Positions 29,736-40,746 of a stretch of 64,000 nt of DNA are shown here, piece after piece. The stretch spans positions 124,001 through 188,000 of the forward strand of contig CANFRC010000004.1 of assembly GCA_947449315.1 (NCBI GenBank). The letters are read 5' to 3'. Each line of letters opens with the position of its first letter. The first letter of the stretch is position 1. This stretch comes from Bacteroidota bacterium. GTDB taxonomy: Bacteria > Bacteroidota > Bacteroidia > 2-12-FULL-35-15. Position numbers and translations under genes: made by a program. The notes under the pieces are model-generated. The model ran no database searches. It was not told the DNA's origin and saw nothing but the letters and a program-made list of their open reading frames with translations.

Positions 29736-31799
29736 TTAGTACACGCTGTTTAGTTGTTGCAGTGCTTCCTCTACTTCATTCACAGGTTGTTGACAGGTTT
29801 TGTTTCTACACACATAGATCAACGTTTTCTTTTCAACAAATCTGTTTTTCAGCAATGGTAATGAATTTTCTGTTGCACTTCCTGCAAATATCTTATTTGG
29901 GAAGTAATGTTTATTAAGTAATTTCCTTTTTTCATCAACAGATTTACCAACAATGGCGATTTCATAAAATGGTTGGCAGAAATTTGAAAGTAGCAAGGCC
30001 CAGTTGCTGTAGCCTGCTCCATAATTTTCAATTTCCGAGATTATGTTATTCAGCATCGTACCACTCATCATTATGTATTCTTCTTTTTCGAAATGGTGTC
30101 CAAGTGTAAATAAGGATTTTGCTATGCTTGAATTTGACGCTGGAATCACATTGTCCGATAGTTCCATTTTACGCGTGATAAGTGCTTTGTCTTCATCAGA
30201 TGTAAAAAAGAACATTCCGGATTCCTTATCCAAAAAATGCTTGATCACAGTTTCCATAAGTTCATGGGACTTGTGCAAATAGATTTCGTTGTTAGTAGAT
30301 TCATACAAACTAATAAATGCTTCTATTGTAAACGAATAATCTTCAAGAAATCCATTTCTTCGTGTGGAAGAATTTGTGTTTGCTAAATGAAAAATTTCTC
30401 CATTTTTCGAAAAGGAATTATTGAGTAAGAAAGACGCGTTTTTCAATGCGACATCTAAATAATGTTCTTCTTCAAAAACGTTATAAGCATCAATATAACC
30501 TTTTAGCATCAATGCGTTCCAGGATGTTAGAATCTTGTTATCTAACCCCGGTCTTATTCTCTTTTCACGAATTGCCAGCAATTGTTTTTTTAAAAGCAAA
30601 ATTTTTGAATTCAGGTTTGCTAGACTTAACGTATATTTTTCCGCAATTATTTCATCGGTTTCATGTCTTAACAAAATATAATTGCCATGTTCCCAAAATC
30701 CGCGATTGTTGATATTGTAATAATCGGAGAAAAGATCAAAATCTTCTTTTAAGATAGTTTGCAATTCTTCTTTAGTCCAGACATAATATTTACCTTCTTC
30801 TCCTTCTGAATCAGCATCTAAAGCAGAATAGAATCCTCCTTCGGGTGATGTTAACTCTCGTTCAACGAATTCTAAAGTTTCATAAACAACGTTCTTATAT
30901 AATGGATTTTTTGTTAATTGAAATGCTTCGCAATAAAGTGATACTAATTGCGCATTGTCGTAAAGCATTTTTTCAAAATGAGGAACTTTCCAGAAATGAT
31001 CAACAGCGTATCGCGAAAATCCTCCTCCGATTTGGTCATAGATTCCTCCAAAGGCCATTTTCTGAAGCGTTAATTCGATGTGTTCCAAAACATCTTTCTT
31101 TTTACTGTGGTAATAGTAACGCAATAGAAATTGATAATTGTTTGGTAGCGGAAACTTCGGTGCTTTATTTGGTCCTCCATCTTCGTTATCAAACCTTGTT
31201 TTCCAATTTTCGTAACATTTATGTAATATTTCTATTTCGAGTTTTTCTTTTTTTGGATTTATTTTTACCAATTCTGCGAGCTTTACACCTTCTGTAAGTT
31301 GTTTTGCATAATCCAATACTTTTTCAGGATCATTTTTATACACATCGGCTAGGTTCAATAAGATATTCATCCAATTTGTTTTTGGAAAATAGGTGCCTCC
31401 ATAAATTGGTCTTCCGTCGGGTAAAGCAAAACAATTCAATGGCCAACCTCCTTGCCCCGTCATCAGTTGTACCGCCATCATATATACTTGGTCAATATCA
31501 GGACGTTCTTCTCGATCTACTTTTATACAAACGAAATAGTCGTTCATCAGTCTTGCTACTTGTTCATCCTCAAAACTTTGATGTTCCATCACATGACACC
31601 AATGGCATGCTGAATAACCTACACTGATTAGAATTAATTTATTTTCTCTTTTTGCTTTTTCCAATGTTTCATCATTCCATGCCAGCCAGTTTACAGGATT
31701 ATGGGCATGTTGTAATAAATAGGGACTTGTTTCATTGATAAGAGAATTAGTATATTTATGGTCTTTCGTGTTCATGTCATAAAAATACGAAGGATACAT
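29736..31799 (-). CDS. Thioredoxin-domain protein, YyaL/SSP411 (DUF255) family
   Basis: [74 protein letters not shown]. Confidence 0.95.
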   Translation of the reverse strand: MYPSYFYDMNTKDHKYTNSLINETSPYLLQHAHNPVNWLAWNDETLEKAKRENKLILISVGYSACHWCHVMEHQSFEDEQVARLMNDYFVCIKVDREERPDIDQVYMMAVQLMTGQGGWPLNCFALPDGRPIYGGTYFPKTNWMNILLNLADVYKNDPEKVLDYAKQLTEGVKLAELVKINPKKEKLEIEILHKCYENWKTRFDNEDGGPNKAPKFPLPNNYQFLLRYYYHSKKKDVLEHIELTLQKMAFGGIYDQIGGGFSRYAVDHFWKVPHFEKMLYDNAQLVSLYCEAFQLTKNPLYKNVVYETLEFVERELTSPEGGFYSALDADSEGEEGKYYVWTKEELQTILKEDFDLFSDYYNINNRGFWEHGNYILLRHETDEIIAEKYTLSLANLNSKILLLKKQLLAIREKRIRPGLDNKILTSWNALMLKGYIDAYNVFEEEHYLDVALKNASFLLNNSFSKNGEIFHLANTNSSTRRNGFLEDYSFTIEAFISLYESTNNEIYLHKSHELMETVIKHFLDKESGMFFFTSDEDKALITRKMELSDNVIPASNSSIAKSLFTLGHHFEKEEYIMMSGTMLNNIISEIENYGAGYSNWALLLSNFCQPFYEIAIVGKSVDEKRKLLNKHYFPNKIFAGSATENSLPLLKNRFVEKKTLIYVCRNKTCQQPVNEVEEALQQLNSVY

Positions 31800-31847
31800 T
31801 TAACTATTCATTTTAAAGTATTTATTTGAACGGCGCCTTTCAATTTC

Positions 31848-32429
31848 TTGAAACAAAAAAACGCATATCAAACGGCTGAAGTTATTCAAACCGATTCTAC
31901 ACTTGATAATTTTATCGGGAAAAACGGAATCTATATTGCAATGGCTTCTACATTTGCCGGCTTGTTTGTCGGTATCCCATTGTTAATATGGTTTTGGAAT
32001 ACTACGGTGATTAGTCTAGGGGCAATTCTTCTACTATTATTTGTTTGTGGCGCATTGGGTCTTATGCAATGGAAATATGTGAAAAATCATTTGGATATGG
32101 AGTACCATCAATTTTCTATGTATGCTTTTTCTGGTTTCGGGATGTGTCTAATAAATTTTATTTTTTGTTTGAACTCCCTTATATATGTTAAAGGAGAAAC
32201 AAAGATTTACAATGTGGAATCGATATCGATTAATGACACAGGTATAGCAATTGCTCTTTCTGGTGATGGACACACTGCTCCGTTTGAGAGAAATGTTACA
32301 AATTGTATCAAGGAAAATTATGATCAAATCTACGGGATCAAAAAAATTGTAGTAATAGTAAATACCGGATTATTCGGATTCAAAAGAGTTGCAGGCTGTG
32401 CAATCATTCAAGGTGACTCGGGGCAATAA
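31848..32429 (+). CDS. Hypothetical multi-TM protein
   Basis: 193 aa ORF with several TM stretches; TTG start. Confidence 0.5.
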   Translation: MKQKNAYQTAEVIQTDSTLDNFIGKNGIYIAMASTFAGLFVGIPLLIWFWNTTVISLGAILLLLFVCGALGLMQWKYVKNHLDMEYHQFSMYAFSGFGMCLINFIFCLNSLIYVKGETKIYNVESISINDTGIAIALSGDGHTAPFERNVTNCIKENYDQIYGIKKIVVIVNTGLFGFKRVAGCAIIQGDSGQ

Positions 32430-32894
32430 TTAGTTTTTGCTCATCGGAACGCTTTCTTGCACGTCAACAGGAAAACTTTTTTTGATGAATAATTTTCCTG
32501 CTTTTAAATTCCCTTTCAATCCAACTTTTACATTCTTGCTCATTGCCATCGATACAAGTTTGGGTAGATCATTCATGCTTATGTTTGAGAAATCGGATTT
32601 AATTCGAAAGGTATACGATTTTTCTGAGTGTGCTTTTATTTTTGTCCGTCCAGATATATGCGCTTTCCCTGCATCCATTCCACCCAGAACTACATCTAGG
32701 TCCACAGGGTAAATGGTGAAAGAAACATTGTTCGGGTTTTTTATTTTAGCCGTCACCTCTGCTTCCGCACCTTGTTTTGTTAATGAGATGATTCTTACAT
32801 TTTCTATTCCACTAAAAGTAACATCCTGAAAATCGCCACAGGAAAAAAGTGAAATACTGCCAATACTTAAAAGGATAAAAATGAATTTTTTCAT
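32430..32894 (-). CDS. LEA type 2 family lipoprotein
   Basis: Lipobox-like LFSCGD; VTAKIKNPNNVSFTIYPVDLDVVLGG. Confidence 0.75.
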   Translation of the reverse strand: MKKFIFILLSIGSISLFSCGDFQDVTFSGIENVRIISLTKQGAEAEVTAKIKNPNNVSFTIYPVDLDVVLGGMDAGKAHISGRTKIKAHSEKSYTFRIKSDFSNISMNDLPKLVSMAMSKNVKVGLKGNLKAGKLFIKKSFPVDVQESVPMSKN

Positions 32895-32931
32895 AGTGAT
32901 TAACGCGTTTCTTAAATTTTTATTTGAGCAT

Positions 32932-32962
32932 AAAAAAGACGCAAAGATATTCTCCTTGCGTC
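32932..32962 (-). terminator. Intrinsic terminator for the M20 peptidase gene
   Basis: GACGCAA (32938-32944) / TTGCGTC (32956-32962); A-run on + strand gives a minus-strand U-tract. Confidence 0.65.
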
Positions 32963-32963
32963 T

Positions 32964-32982
32964 CTGTCTGCCGACAGGCAGG
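32964..32982. repeat. Intergenic palindromic repeat related to the 18159 element
   Basis: CTGTCTGCCGACAGGCAGG; stem CTGCC / GGCAG. Confidence 0.65.
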
Positions 32983-33003
32983 TTTGCGCCCTTAGTGTTA
33001 AAA

Positions 33004-34377
33004 TTATTTACTCAGATCCGTAAAGTTTTTAAAGAAGTATGGAATTGTTTCAATTCCTTTTAAATAATTGAAAACTCCATAATGCTCATTTGGCGAGTGA
33101 ATAGCATCTGAATCCAAACCAAAGCCCATTAAAATAGAGTTCAATCCCAGCTCCGATTTGAACATAGCAACAATAGGAATACTTCCACCGCTGCGAACAG
33201 GAACAGGTTTTTTACCGAAAGTGGTTTCCATTGCCATGCTGGCTGCTTTGTAGGCTGCTGTGGTGCTTGGTGTTACTACCGGCTCTCCGCCATGATGTGG
33301 AGTAACTTTTACTTTCACCGATTTAGGAGCAATACGATTAAAGTAATCGGAAAATAATTTAGTGATCTTATCAGAATTTTGGTGAGGAACCAATCGCATA
33401 GAAATTTTTGCATACGCTTTTGAAGCAATCACTGTTTTTGCTCCTTCTCCTTGATACCCCCCCCAGATGCCGTTTACATCTAATGTAGGACGAATAGAAT
33501 TTCGCTCATTTGTTGTGAAGCCTTCTTCACCATGTATATCAGACAGGTTCAATGCTTTTTTATATTCTTCTAAACTAAATGGTGCTTTTGCCATTTCAGC
33601 GCGTTCTTCAGCACTTAATATTTCTACATCATCATAAAAACCGGGAATAGTAATGTGGTCTTTATCGTCTTTCATTTTAGCAATCATCTCGCATAAGATG
33701 TTGATAGGATTTGCAACAGCTCCACCATATAACCCCGAATGAAGATCACGGTTCGGACCGGTCACTTCCACTTCTACATAACTCAACCCACGTAAACCCA
33801 CAGTGATAGAAGGGATGTCATTAGCAATAATTCCTGTATCGGAAATGACAATGACATCTGCTTTTAATTTTTCTTTATTCGCTTTAACAAATATTCCTAG
33901 GTTGGTTGAGCCAACTTCTTCTTCCCCTTCAATCATGAATTTTACATTACATGGCAATGTGTTGGTTTTCATCATCAATTCAAATGCTTTCACATGCATA
34001 TACATTTGACCTTTGTCGTCACATGCTCCTCGTGCATAAATTTTCCCGTCTTTGATAACGGGCTCAAATGGCCCAGAGGTCCATAGTTCAATAGGGTCAG
34101 CGGGCTGAACATCATAATGTCCGTATACCAATACCGTAGGTAATTTGGGGTCAATTATTTTTTCACCATAAACAATCGGATACCCAGCTGTTTCGCAGAT
34201 CTCAACTTTATCGGCACCTGCTTCCGTTAATTTTGTTTTGATCACAGCAGCAGTTTTGATCACATCGTTTTTATACGCTGCATCAGCACTAACGGAAGGA
34301 ATACGTAATAATTCGAAAAGTTCTTCCAGAAAGCGTTCCTTGTTAGTTTCTATATAAGCATTAATGTTTGGATTCAT
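33004..34377 (-). CDS. M20 family dipeptidase
   Basis: VLVYGHYDVQPADPIELW, ARGACDDKGQMYMHV, IEGEEEVGS, GGSIPIV; likely start MNPNINAYIE at 34377. Confidence 0.93.
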   Translation of the reverse strand: MNPNINAYIETNKERFLEELFELLRIPSVSADAAYKNDVIKTAAVIKTKLTEAGADKVEICETAGYPIVYGEKIIDPKLPTVLVYGHYDVQPADPIELWTSGPFEPVIKDGKIYARGACDDKGQMYMHVKAFELMMKTNTLPCNVKFMIEGEEEVGSTNLGIFVKANKEKLKADVIVISDTGIIANDIPSITVGLRGLSYVEVEVTGPNRDLHSGLYGGAVANPINILCEMIAKMKDDKDHITIPGFYDDVEILSAEERAEMAKAPFSLEEYKKALNLSDIHGEEGFTTNERNSIRPTLDVNGIWGGYQGEGAKTVIASKAYAKISMRLVPHQNSDKITKLFSDYFNRIAPKSVKVKVTPHHGGEPVVTPSTTAAYKAASMAMETTFGKKPVPVRSGGSIPIVAMFKSELGLNSILMGFGLDSDAIHSPNEHYGVFNYLKGIETIPYFFKNFTDLSK

Positions 34378-34629
34378 GATTGAAATAATTTTTGTTTGAT
34401 TAAGAAGGTTTGATTTTATGACTACAAATTTGCAATTATTATTGATACTAAAAAGACATTTTTTTGCCTTTCTCTTATTGTCCAACTCAGAATATTTTTG
34501 GATAGTGGAGTTATCTATTTGAGATCATAAATTCCTTAACTAGTTGAATAAATGCTTGTTTACTGCAACTATTCCCTAATAATTAGCATCTAGTCCTAGG
34601 AAAAATCTTTTTATTTTTTATTTTTTTGA

Positions 34630-34637
34630 TATATTTG
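34630..34637 (+). promoter_or_regulatory. Putative -7 element (TATATTTG)
   Basis: TAnnTTTG match upstream of the degenerate CTD and the gene at 34950. Confidence 0.4.
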
Positions 34638-34747
34638 TCTGGTTTTCAGTGCTCAACAAAAAATAATGACGTTTTCAATTTTAGAAAATATCGATTTTTA
34701 GGTTCAATTGCTTTTGTATTTGTTTCGCAATTCTCCAATGCTCCGCC

Positions 34748-34960
34748 TACGACATGCAAATTTTTGATAAATGGGGAGAATGGCTTCTTGAAACGACAGA
34801 TAATAATAAAGGTGCTGATGGAACAGATAAAGGGAAAAATGTCCTTCAGCAGTTTATGTGGTATGATTTAATATAGCAGGATATCATTACGAAGAAAACG
34901 GTATATTCGAAGCGTGACGACGGTCAATTAATAATTTTAAAAAGGAATTATGGTCTCAAC
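34748..34960 (+). pseudogene. Degenerate T9SS (gliding-motility-type) C-terminal domain remnant
   Basis: Frame from 34748: YDMQIFDKWGEWLLETTDNNKGADGTDKGKNVLQQFMWYDLI*QDIITKKTVYSKRDDGQLIILKRN; internal TAG at 34874-34876; no full ORF in this frame. Confidence 0.65.
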
Positions 34961-36971
34961 AATTAAAAAAATTGCGATTGCTTTTTGTGCATTTATAACA
35001 ATCAGCAATGCGGAAGCTCAATTAACTGTAAGTGGTGCATTAACACCTCCTTTGCTGGTTACAAATGTTTTACTTGGTGCTGGAGTTACGGCCTCAGGCA
35101 CAACCTATACGGGTGATGTAACAGCGCGTGGAGAATTTAACGGAACCCTTTCCAATATAGGTTTTGCAGACGGTGTATTATTGTCTACAGGTGCAATAGG
35201 AAATGCTGTAGGCCCTAATGCGAGTCCCAGTATTACCACCAATTTTACAACAACATCTACAGATCCACAGCTGGCATCAATAGCTTCAGGAACGTTGTTC
35301 GATGCGGCAATTTTAGAATTTGATTTTATCCCAATGTCTGATTCAGTAAAATTCCGTTATGTTTTTGCTTCCGACGAATATCCCGAATTTGTTTGTTCTA
35401 CTTTTAATGATGTATTTGGATTTTTTATATCTGGCCCTAATCCTGCAGGTGGCAGCTATACGAATCAGAACATTGCGATCATCCCTGGAACTGCTTTACC
35501 TGTTGCTATTAACACTGTCAACCCGGGTGTTGCCGGAACATCAAGTGCTGGTGGATCTTGTACGAGTTTAGCCTATTCATCTTACTATTTTGATAATTTG
35601 ACACCGCCGGGAGCAACTGTTGAATATGATGGGTTTACGGTTCCATTAACTGCAAAGGCTGCTGTGGTATGCGGACAAACCTACCACATTAAAATTGCGA
35701 TAGCTGATGTGGGCGATGGCGGTTGGGATTCAGGTGTATTTTTGGAAGCAGGAAGTTTTAGCAGTCAGGGGGTTACGATTGTTCCACAAATAAGTTATGG
35801 TGGCGCAAATGATTCTACACTTTATGAAGGGTGTGGTTTAGCATGCATTTATTTTGTGAGAACATCTAACATCGCAAACGCAGATACTGTAAATGTTACT
35901 ATCGGCGGTTCCGCGATCAATGGTGTTGATTACAATACAGGAGTATTAGGTATTCCTTTACCTAGCCAATTGTTCTTTTCTCCAGGTCAGGATTCGATTT
36001 CTTATTGTATCAACGCAGTAGCAGATGGAATAACGGAAGGGCTAGATACGATTACATTAGCGATTCTTCAGACAGGAGTTAGTTTATGTGCCCCCACAAC
36101 ACTTAACGCCACAATTTATTTGAATGAATATGCTCCATTAACTGTGCTAACAAGCGATACTACTTTTTGTAATTTGGGTGGAACAGCTAACATCACTACT
36201 ACTGTTTCAGGAGGCGTTCAACCGTATACATATACCTGGACGGGTGGATTACCGCCCGTTGCAGATCCAACTACCACCGTTGCCTCTACAACAAGTTATA
36301 TAGTCACCGTGAGCGATGCTTGTACCGGCTCGCCCGACCCAACGCCTGCAGTGAGTGATACAGCAACTATAACGGTAGCCGTTTTTGCTCCCTTAACAGT
36401 TAATGCTGGAAGCGATCTTTTGGTGTGCCCTGGTGATGTATTGAACCTGCAAGCATTGATCTCCGGTGGTGGAAATCCGTATGTGTATAACTGGACAACT
36501 GTTTCAGGTACTGGCACGGTAGATTCTCCTAATTCTTCTGTAACAACTGTGGCTGCTAATTCATCAAGCACTTATCAGATAACGGTTTCCGATGTTTGTT
36601 TAAACACACAAAATGATCAGGTGACAATTAATGTCGAGCCGAGTTGTATATTAAATATTCCGAATGTTATTACACCTGATGCTCATGGCCCTGCATTAAA
36701 TGAATTTTTCTACGTTGAAAATTTAGATAAATTTCCAGGTAGCATCCTGACAATTTATAACAGATGGGGAAATAAAATATATGAAAGTGCGGATTACAAA
36801 AACAATTGGAATGGTTCAAAATGCGTCGATGGAGTTTATTATTACATCTTGACTGTTCCTATTTTGGGTAATGTATTAGCAAATGCAGAGGAAAGCCCTT
36901 CCTTCAAAACACAATCCTCGTCGAATAAAAAAGTATTTGCAGGATACTTTCAAATTACGAGAATGAAATAA
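34950..36971 (+). CDS. T9SS-exported protein with choice-of-anchor L-like N-terminal region and gliding-motility CTD
   Basis: Signal peptide; LLVTNVLLGAGVTASGTTYTGD and GFADGVLLSTGAIGNAVGPN; CTD LTIYNRWGNKIYESADYKNNWNGSKCVDGVYYY. Confidence 0.88.
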   Translation: MVSTIKKIAIAFCAFITISNAEAQLTVSGALTPPLLVTNVLLGAGVTASGTTYTGDVTARGEFNGTLSNIGFADGVLLSTGAIGNAVGPNASPSITTNFTTTSTDPQLASIASGTLFDAAILEFDFIPMSDSVKFRYVFASDEYPEFVCSTFNDVFGFFISGPNPAGGSYTNQNIAIIPGTALPVAINTVNPGVAGTSSAGGSCTSLAYSSYYFDNLTPPGATVEYDGFTVPLTAKAAVVCGQTYHIKIAIADVGDGGWDSGVFLEAGSFSSQGVTIVPQISYGGANDSTLYEGCGLACIYFVRTSNIANADTVNVTIGGSAINGVDYNTGVLGIPLPSQLFFSPGQDSISYCINAVADGITEGLDTITLAILQTGVSLCAPTTLNATIYLNEYAPLTVLTSDTTFCNLGGTANITTTVSGGVQPYTYTWTGGLPPVADPTTTVASTTSYIVTVSDACTGSPDPTPAVSDTATITVAVFAPLTVNAGSDLLVCPGDVLNLQALISGGGNPYVYNWTTVSGTGTVDSPNSSVTTVAANSSSTYQITVSDVCLNTQNDQVTINVEPSCILNIPNVITPDAHGPALNEFFYVENLDKFPGSILTIYNRWGNKIYESADYKNNWNGSKCVDGVYYYILTVPILGNVLANAEESPSFKTQSSSNKKVFAGYFQITRMK

Positions 36972-37002
36972 TTCTATAAAGCCTTTTTGTAAGGTTTTTT
37001 TA

Positions 37003-39171
37003 ATGAAAAAAAAACTACTAGTATTAGTATTGTTTTTAACCTTGATTCCGTTAAAAAACTTCGCTACACATATTGTGGGTGGTGAAATTTTTTATGATAA
37101 TTTAGGTGGTAATAATTACCGAATTACATTGAAGGTATACCGGGATTGCCTCACCGGAATTGCTCCTTACGATGACCCGGCCTCTGTTTTTATTTTTAAT
37201 AGTGCAGGTGCATTTATAGATAGTTTAGAAATTCCATTCCCGGGGTCAGTCACTCTTCCAGTAACAATCAACAATCCTTGTTTTACGCCTCCTGCTAATG
37301 TTTGCGTTGAAGAAGCCGTATATCAGGCAGTAGTCAATCTTCCAAATATTCCTGGCGGATATAATATTACCTATCAGCGATGTTGCAGAAATGGAACGAT
37401 TCTAAATTTGATTGGGCCTGGAAATGTAGGATCAACATACATGGCTCATATTCCCGATAATACCATAGCACCTGGAAATAGCAGCCCAAGGTTCACAAAT
37501 TTTCCACCGCTATTTTTATGCCTTGGAGTACCATTGTATTTTGATCATTCTGCTTCCGATCCTGATGGCGATTCCCTTTATTATGAATTATGTGACCCGT
37601 ATACTGGTTTGGATCCAACTTGTAATATACTAGGACCAACAGCTGCCGTGGGTTGTCCTGCAATTGCTTCTCCGCCGCCATATCCTTTTGTACCGTGGTT
37701 AGCTCCTTATAATGGTACTTACCCCATGAGTGCATCGCCTGCAATTAGTATAAATCCTGTTACTGGCTTGATGACAGGGACACCCAATTTGCTTGGGCAA
37801 TGGGTGGTAGGTGTTTGTGTCAGCGAATACCGCAGTGGTGTATTAATAGATGTTAATAAGCGAGATTTCCAGTTTAATGTGGTTGACTGTCCTGGATTGC
37901 CTGTTGCTTCCATCCCGTTGCAAACAATTTTTTGCTTTGGTTATAATGTGAATTTTACACAAAACAGTATCAATGCATTTACATATCACTGGGATTTTGG
38001 CGATCCAACTACTACACTTGATACATCCAATTTACTCGCTCCAACATGGACCTATTCTGATTCGGGAACTTATGTAGTTACGCTAATAATAAATCCGGGA
38101 ACACTTTGTGCGGATACAAATTCCAATACATTTTATATATATCCTTTGCTTGCCCCATCCTTCGTGCCACCTGCAGGGCAATGTATCGATGTGAATCATT
38201 TTAATTTTACAGCAGCGGGAGCATTTATGGGGAATGGTACTTTTTTATGGGACTTTGGATCCCATGCAAATCCGATATCCAGTAATTTGCAAAATCCATC
38301 TAATGTGATTTTTGATGCTCCTGGAATTTATTCGGTTACACTTACCATAAGCGAAAACGGTTGCTCTCAAAGTTATACAGCTAATGTTGAGGTGTACCCT
38401 AAACCAGTTGCTAATTATGGATTAGGTTCAACCCTCTCCTGCAATTTGCAGCCTGTATATTTTATTGATAGCTCTTATTCCCCGCCACTTTCATACCTGT
38501 GGTCTTTTGGTGATGGAACATCTTCAATTATTCAAAATCCAATACATATGTATCCTTTTGTAGGTTCATTTACATCAAGTTTAATTGTGACTTCTGTGTA
38601 TGGTTGTAAGGATACATTTTCACTTTCTTCTCCCGTGAGTGTTTATTCTTCTCCTCAAGCAGGGTTCAACGTTTCCCCTCAAGATACATCCATTTTTTAT
38701 CCGCAAATAACGTCAGTTGATATCAGTACTGGCGCTACCGATTGTGACTTGTATTGGGGCGATGGGACTTCAAGCACCAGTTGTGATACTATTCATAATT
38801 ACACTCAGCCGGGTACTTACACCATTATGCAGGTTGTTGCGAATGCTTTGGGATGTAAGGATACCGCGTACTCAACTGTTGTGATTGAACCGGAATATTT
38901 ATTTTGGTTACCAAATGCATTTACACCCAATGGAAATGGGTTGAATGATATTTTCAAACCTATACTATTAGGAGTTCATAATTACTCCTTCCTGATCTTT
39001 AACAGATGGGGCGAAAAAATATTTGAAACGCACGACATGAATGAAGGTTGGAGCGGCTATTACAACATGAAACTATGTGAACAGGATGTATACGTGTATA
39101 AGATAACGTTCGTTGATGATGTATCACAATTAGATCATAAATACATTGGGAAAGTTACCCTCGTACGATAA
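37003..39171 (+). CDS. PKD-domain T9SS-exported protein with gliding-motility CTD
   Basis: Signal peptide; PKD motifs YHWDFGDP, YLWSFGDGTS; CTD LPNAFTPNGNGLNDIFKP...FLIFNRWGEKIFETHDMNEGWSGYYN. Confidence 0.92.
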   Translation: MKKKLLVLVLFLTLIPLKNFATHIVGGEIFYDNLGGNNYRITLKVYRDCLTGIAPYDDPASVFIFNSAGAFIDSLEIPFPGSVTLPVTINNPCFTPPANVCVEEAVYQAVVNLPNIPGGYNITYQRCCRNGTILNLIGPGNVGSTYMAHIPDNTIAPGNSSPRFTNFPPLFLCLGVPLYFDHSASDPDGDSLYYELCDPYTGLDPTCNILGPTAAVGCPAIASPPPYPFVPWLAPYNGTYPMSASPAISINPVTGLMTGTPNLLGQWVVGVCVSEYRSGVLIDVNKRDFQFNVVDCPGLPVASIPLQTIFCFGYNVNFTQNSINAFTYHWDFGDPTTTLDTSNLLAPTWTYSDSGTYVVTLIINPGTLCADTNSNTFYIYPLLAPSFVPPAGQCIDVNHFNFTAAGAFMGNGTFLWDFGSHANPISSNLQNPSNVIFDAPGIYSVTLTISENGCSQSYTANVEVYPKPVANYGLGSTLSCNLQPVYFIDSSYSPPLSYLWSFGDGTSSIIQNPIHMYPFVGSFTSSLIVTSVYGCKDTFSLSSPVSVYSSPQAGFNVSPQDTSIFYPQITSVDISTGATDCDLYWGDGTSSTSCDTIHNYTQPGTYTIMQVVANALGCKDTAYSTVVIEPEYLFWLPNAFTPNGNGLNDIFKPILLGVHNYSFLIFNRWGEKIFETHDMNEGWSGYYNMKLCEQDVYVYKITFVDDVSQLDHKYIGKVTLVR

Positions 39172-39190
39172 GACTTCAGTAGCCAAAATG

Positions 39191-40705
39191 TTATATAAGC
39201 ATCTTTCCGTCCATCTCTTTCGGAACGGCAATCTCCATCATTTTTAAAATTGTTGGAGCAAGATCTGCTAACTTTCCATCTACTACTTTCTTATAATCAG
39301 AATCTATTAAAATACACGGAACCGGATTGGTGCTGTGCGCTGTATTAGGCGTTCCATCTGGATTGATTGCAACATCCGCATTGCCATGGTCGGCTATGAT
39401 GATGAATGAATATCCATTTTCTATGCCTGTTTCAACCACTCTTTTTAAACACCCATCAACTGTTTCAACTGCTTTTACAATTGCAGCATAAACGCCTGTG
39501 TGGCCCACCATATCTGCATTAGCGTAATTAAGACAAATGAAATCAATGATGCCTTTTTGTAATTCCGGAATAATTTTATCTGTTAATTCAATTGCACTCA
39601 TTTCTGGTAGAAGATCATAGGTTGCAACTTTGGGGGAGGCAGCCATAATTCTTTTTTCACCTATAAATTCTTTTTCTCTTCCGCCAGAAAAGAAAAAAGT
39701 AACATGCGGATATTTTTCAGTTTCCGCAATTCTAATTTGTGTCTTTCCTGCTTTTTCTAAAACTTCTCCAAGGGTATTTATTAGGTTGTCCTTGTCATAT
39801 AATACATGTACATTTTTAAATGTATGATCATAGTTTGTCATTGTTACATAATACAAGGGCAGGGTATTCATGCCATGGTCTGGCCTATTTTCTTGGGTAA
39901 GTACTTGAGTTATTTCTCGGCACCTGTCGGTTCGGAAATTGAAACAGATGACAACATCATTTTCTTTTACCAGTCCTATCGAATTTCCAGAAGCATCTGT
40001 TAGTTTTATGGGTTTGATAAATTCGTCTGTTACGTTTTCTGAATATGATTCTTCAACCGCGTTCAATACATGTTGCGTTTTTTTACCTTCTCCCTTTATC
40101 AACAAATCATACGCAAGCTTCACTCGCTCCCACCGTTTATCTCTATCCATAGCATAGTAACGCCCGATAACACTTGCAATTTTACCTTCAGAATTCTTCA
40201 GGTGATCTTCCAGATTTTTTAAATAAGGCAATCCGCTTTTTGGGTCAGTATCTCTTCCATCAGTGAAAGCGTGTATAAATAAATGCTGTAGGCCATGGGT
40301 TTTTGCTAGGTCACATAAGTAATGTAAATGCGATTGAGAAGAGTGAACACCTCCTTCAGAAACCAATCCCATCAAGTGAACCGACTTGTTATTTTGTTTT
40401 GCATATTGAAAAGCCTTCAATAATTCCGGATTATTATCGATCGTTTTTTCTCGAATCGCTTTATTGATTAGTTCCAGATCTTGATAGACAATTCTTCCAG
40501 CACCAATGTTGAGGTGACCAACTTCACTATTGCCCATTTGTCCATCTGGCAAGCCTACTTTTTGACCTGAAGTATGAAGTTTACTATGCGGATATTTTTT
40601 GTACAGACTATCAACAAAAGGAGTCTTAGAATTTGCAATGGCATCTGCCTTCGACCCATCACCTAACCCCCAACCGTCTAAAATTATTAATGCAACTTTT
40701 TTCAT
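39191..40705 (-). CDS. gpmI: 2,3-bisphosphoglycerate-independent phosphoglycerate mutase
   Basis: ALIILDGWGLGD, GQMGNSEVGHLNIGAGR, HAFTDGRDTDPKSG, IIADHGNAD. Confidence 0.97.
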   Translation of the reverse strand: MKKVALIILDGWGLGDGSKADAIANSKTPFVDSLYKKYPHSKLHTSGQKVGLPDGQMGNSEVGHLNIGAGRIVYQDLELINKAIREKTIDNNPELLKAFQYAKQNNKSVHLMGLVSEGGVHSSQSHLHYLCDLAKTHGLQHLFIHAFTDGRDTDPKSGLPYLKNLEDHLKNSEGKIASVIGRYYAMDRDKRWERVKLAYDLLIKGEGKKTQHVLNAVEESYSENVTDEFIKPIKLTDASGNSIGLVKENDVVICFNFRTDRCREITQVLTQENRPDHGMNTLPLYYVTMTNYDHTFKNVHVLYDKDNLINTLGEVLEKAGKTQIRIAETEKYPHVTFFFSGGREKEFIGEKRIMAASPKVATYDLLPEMSAIELTDKIIPELQKGIIDFICLNYANADMVGHTGVYAAIVKAVETVDGCLKRVVETGIENGYSFIIIADHGNADVAINPDGTPNTAHSTNPVPCILIDSDYKKVVDGKLADLAPTILKMMEIAVPKEMDGKMLI

Positions 40706-40746
40706 ACTCCTAGAATTTAGTCAAACGTTATTGAACAACTTTAAAA

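Noticed and set aside
34626-34871. The 81-aa ORF MIYLSGFQCSTKNNDVF... as a real gene
   Set aside because: It is in a different frame from the CTD-like sequence and shows no domain; the region is better explained as a degenerate CTD remnant.
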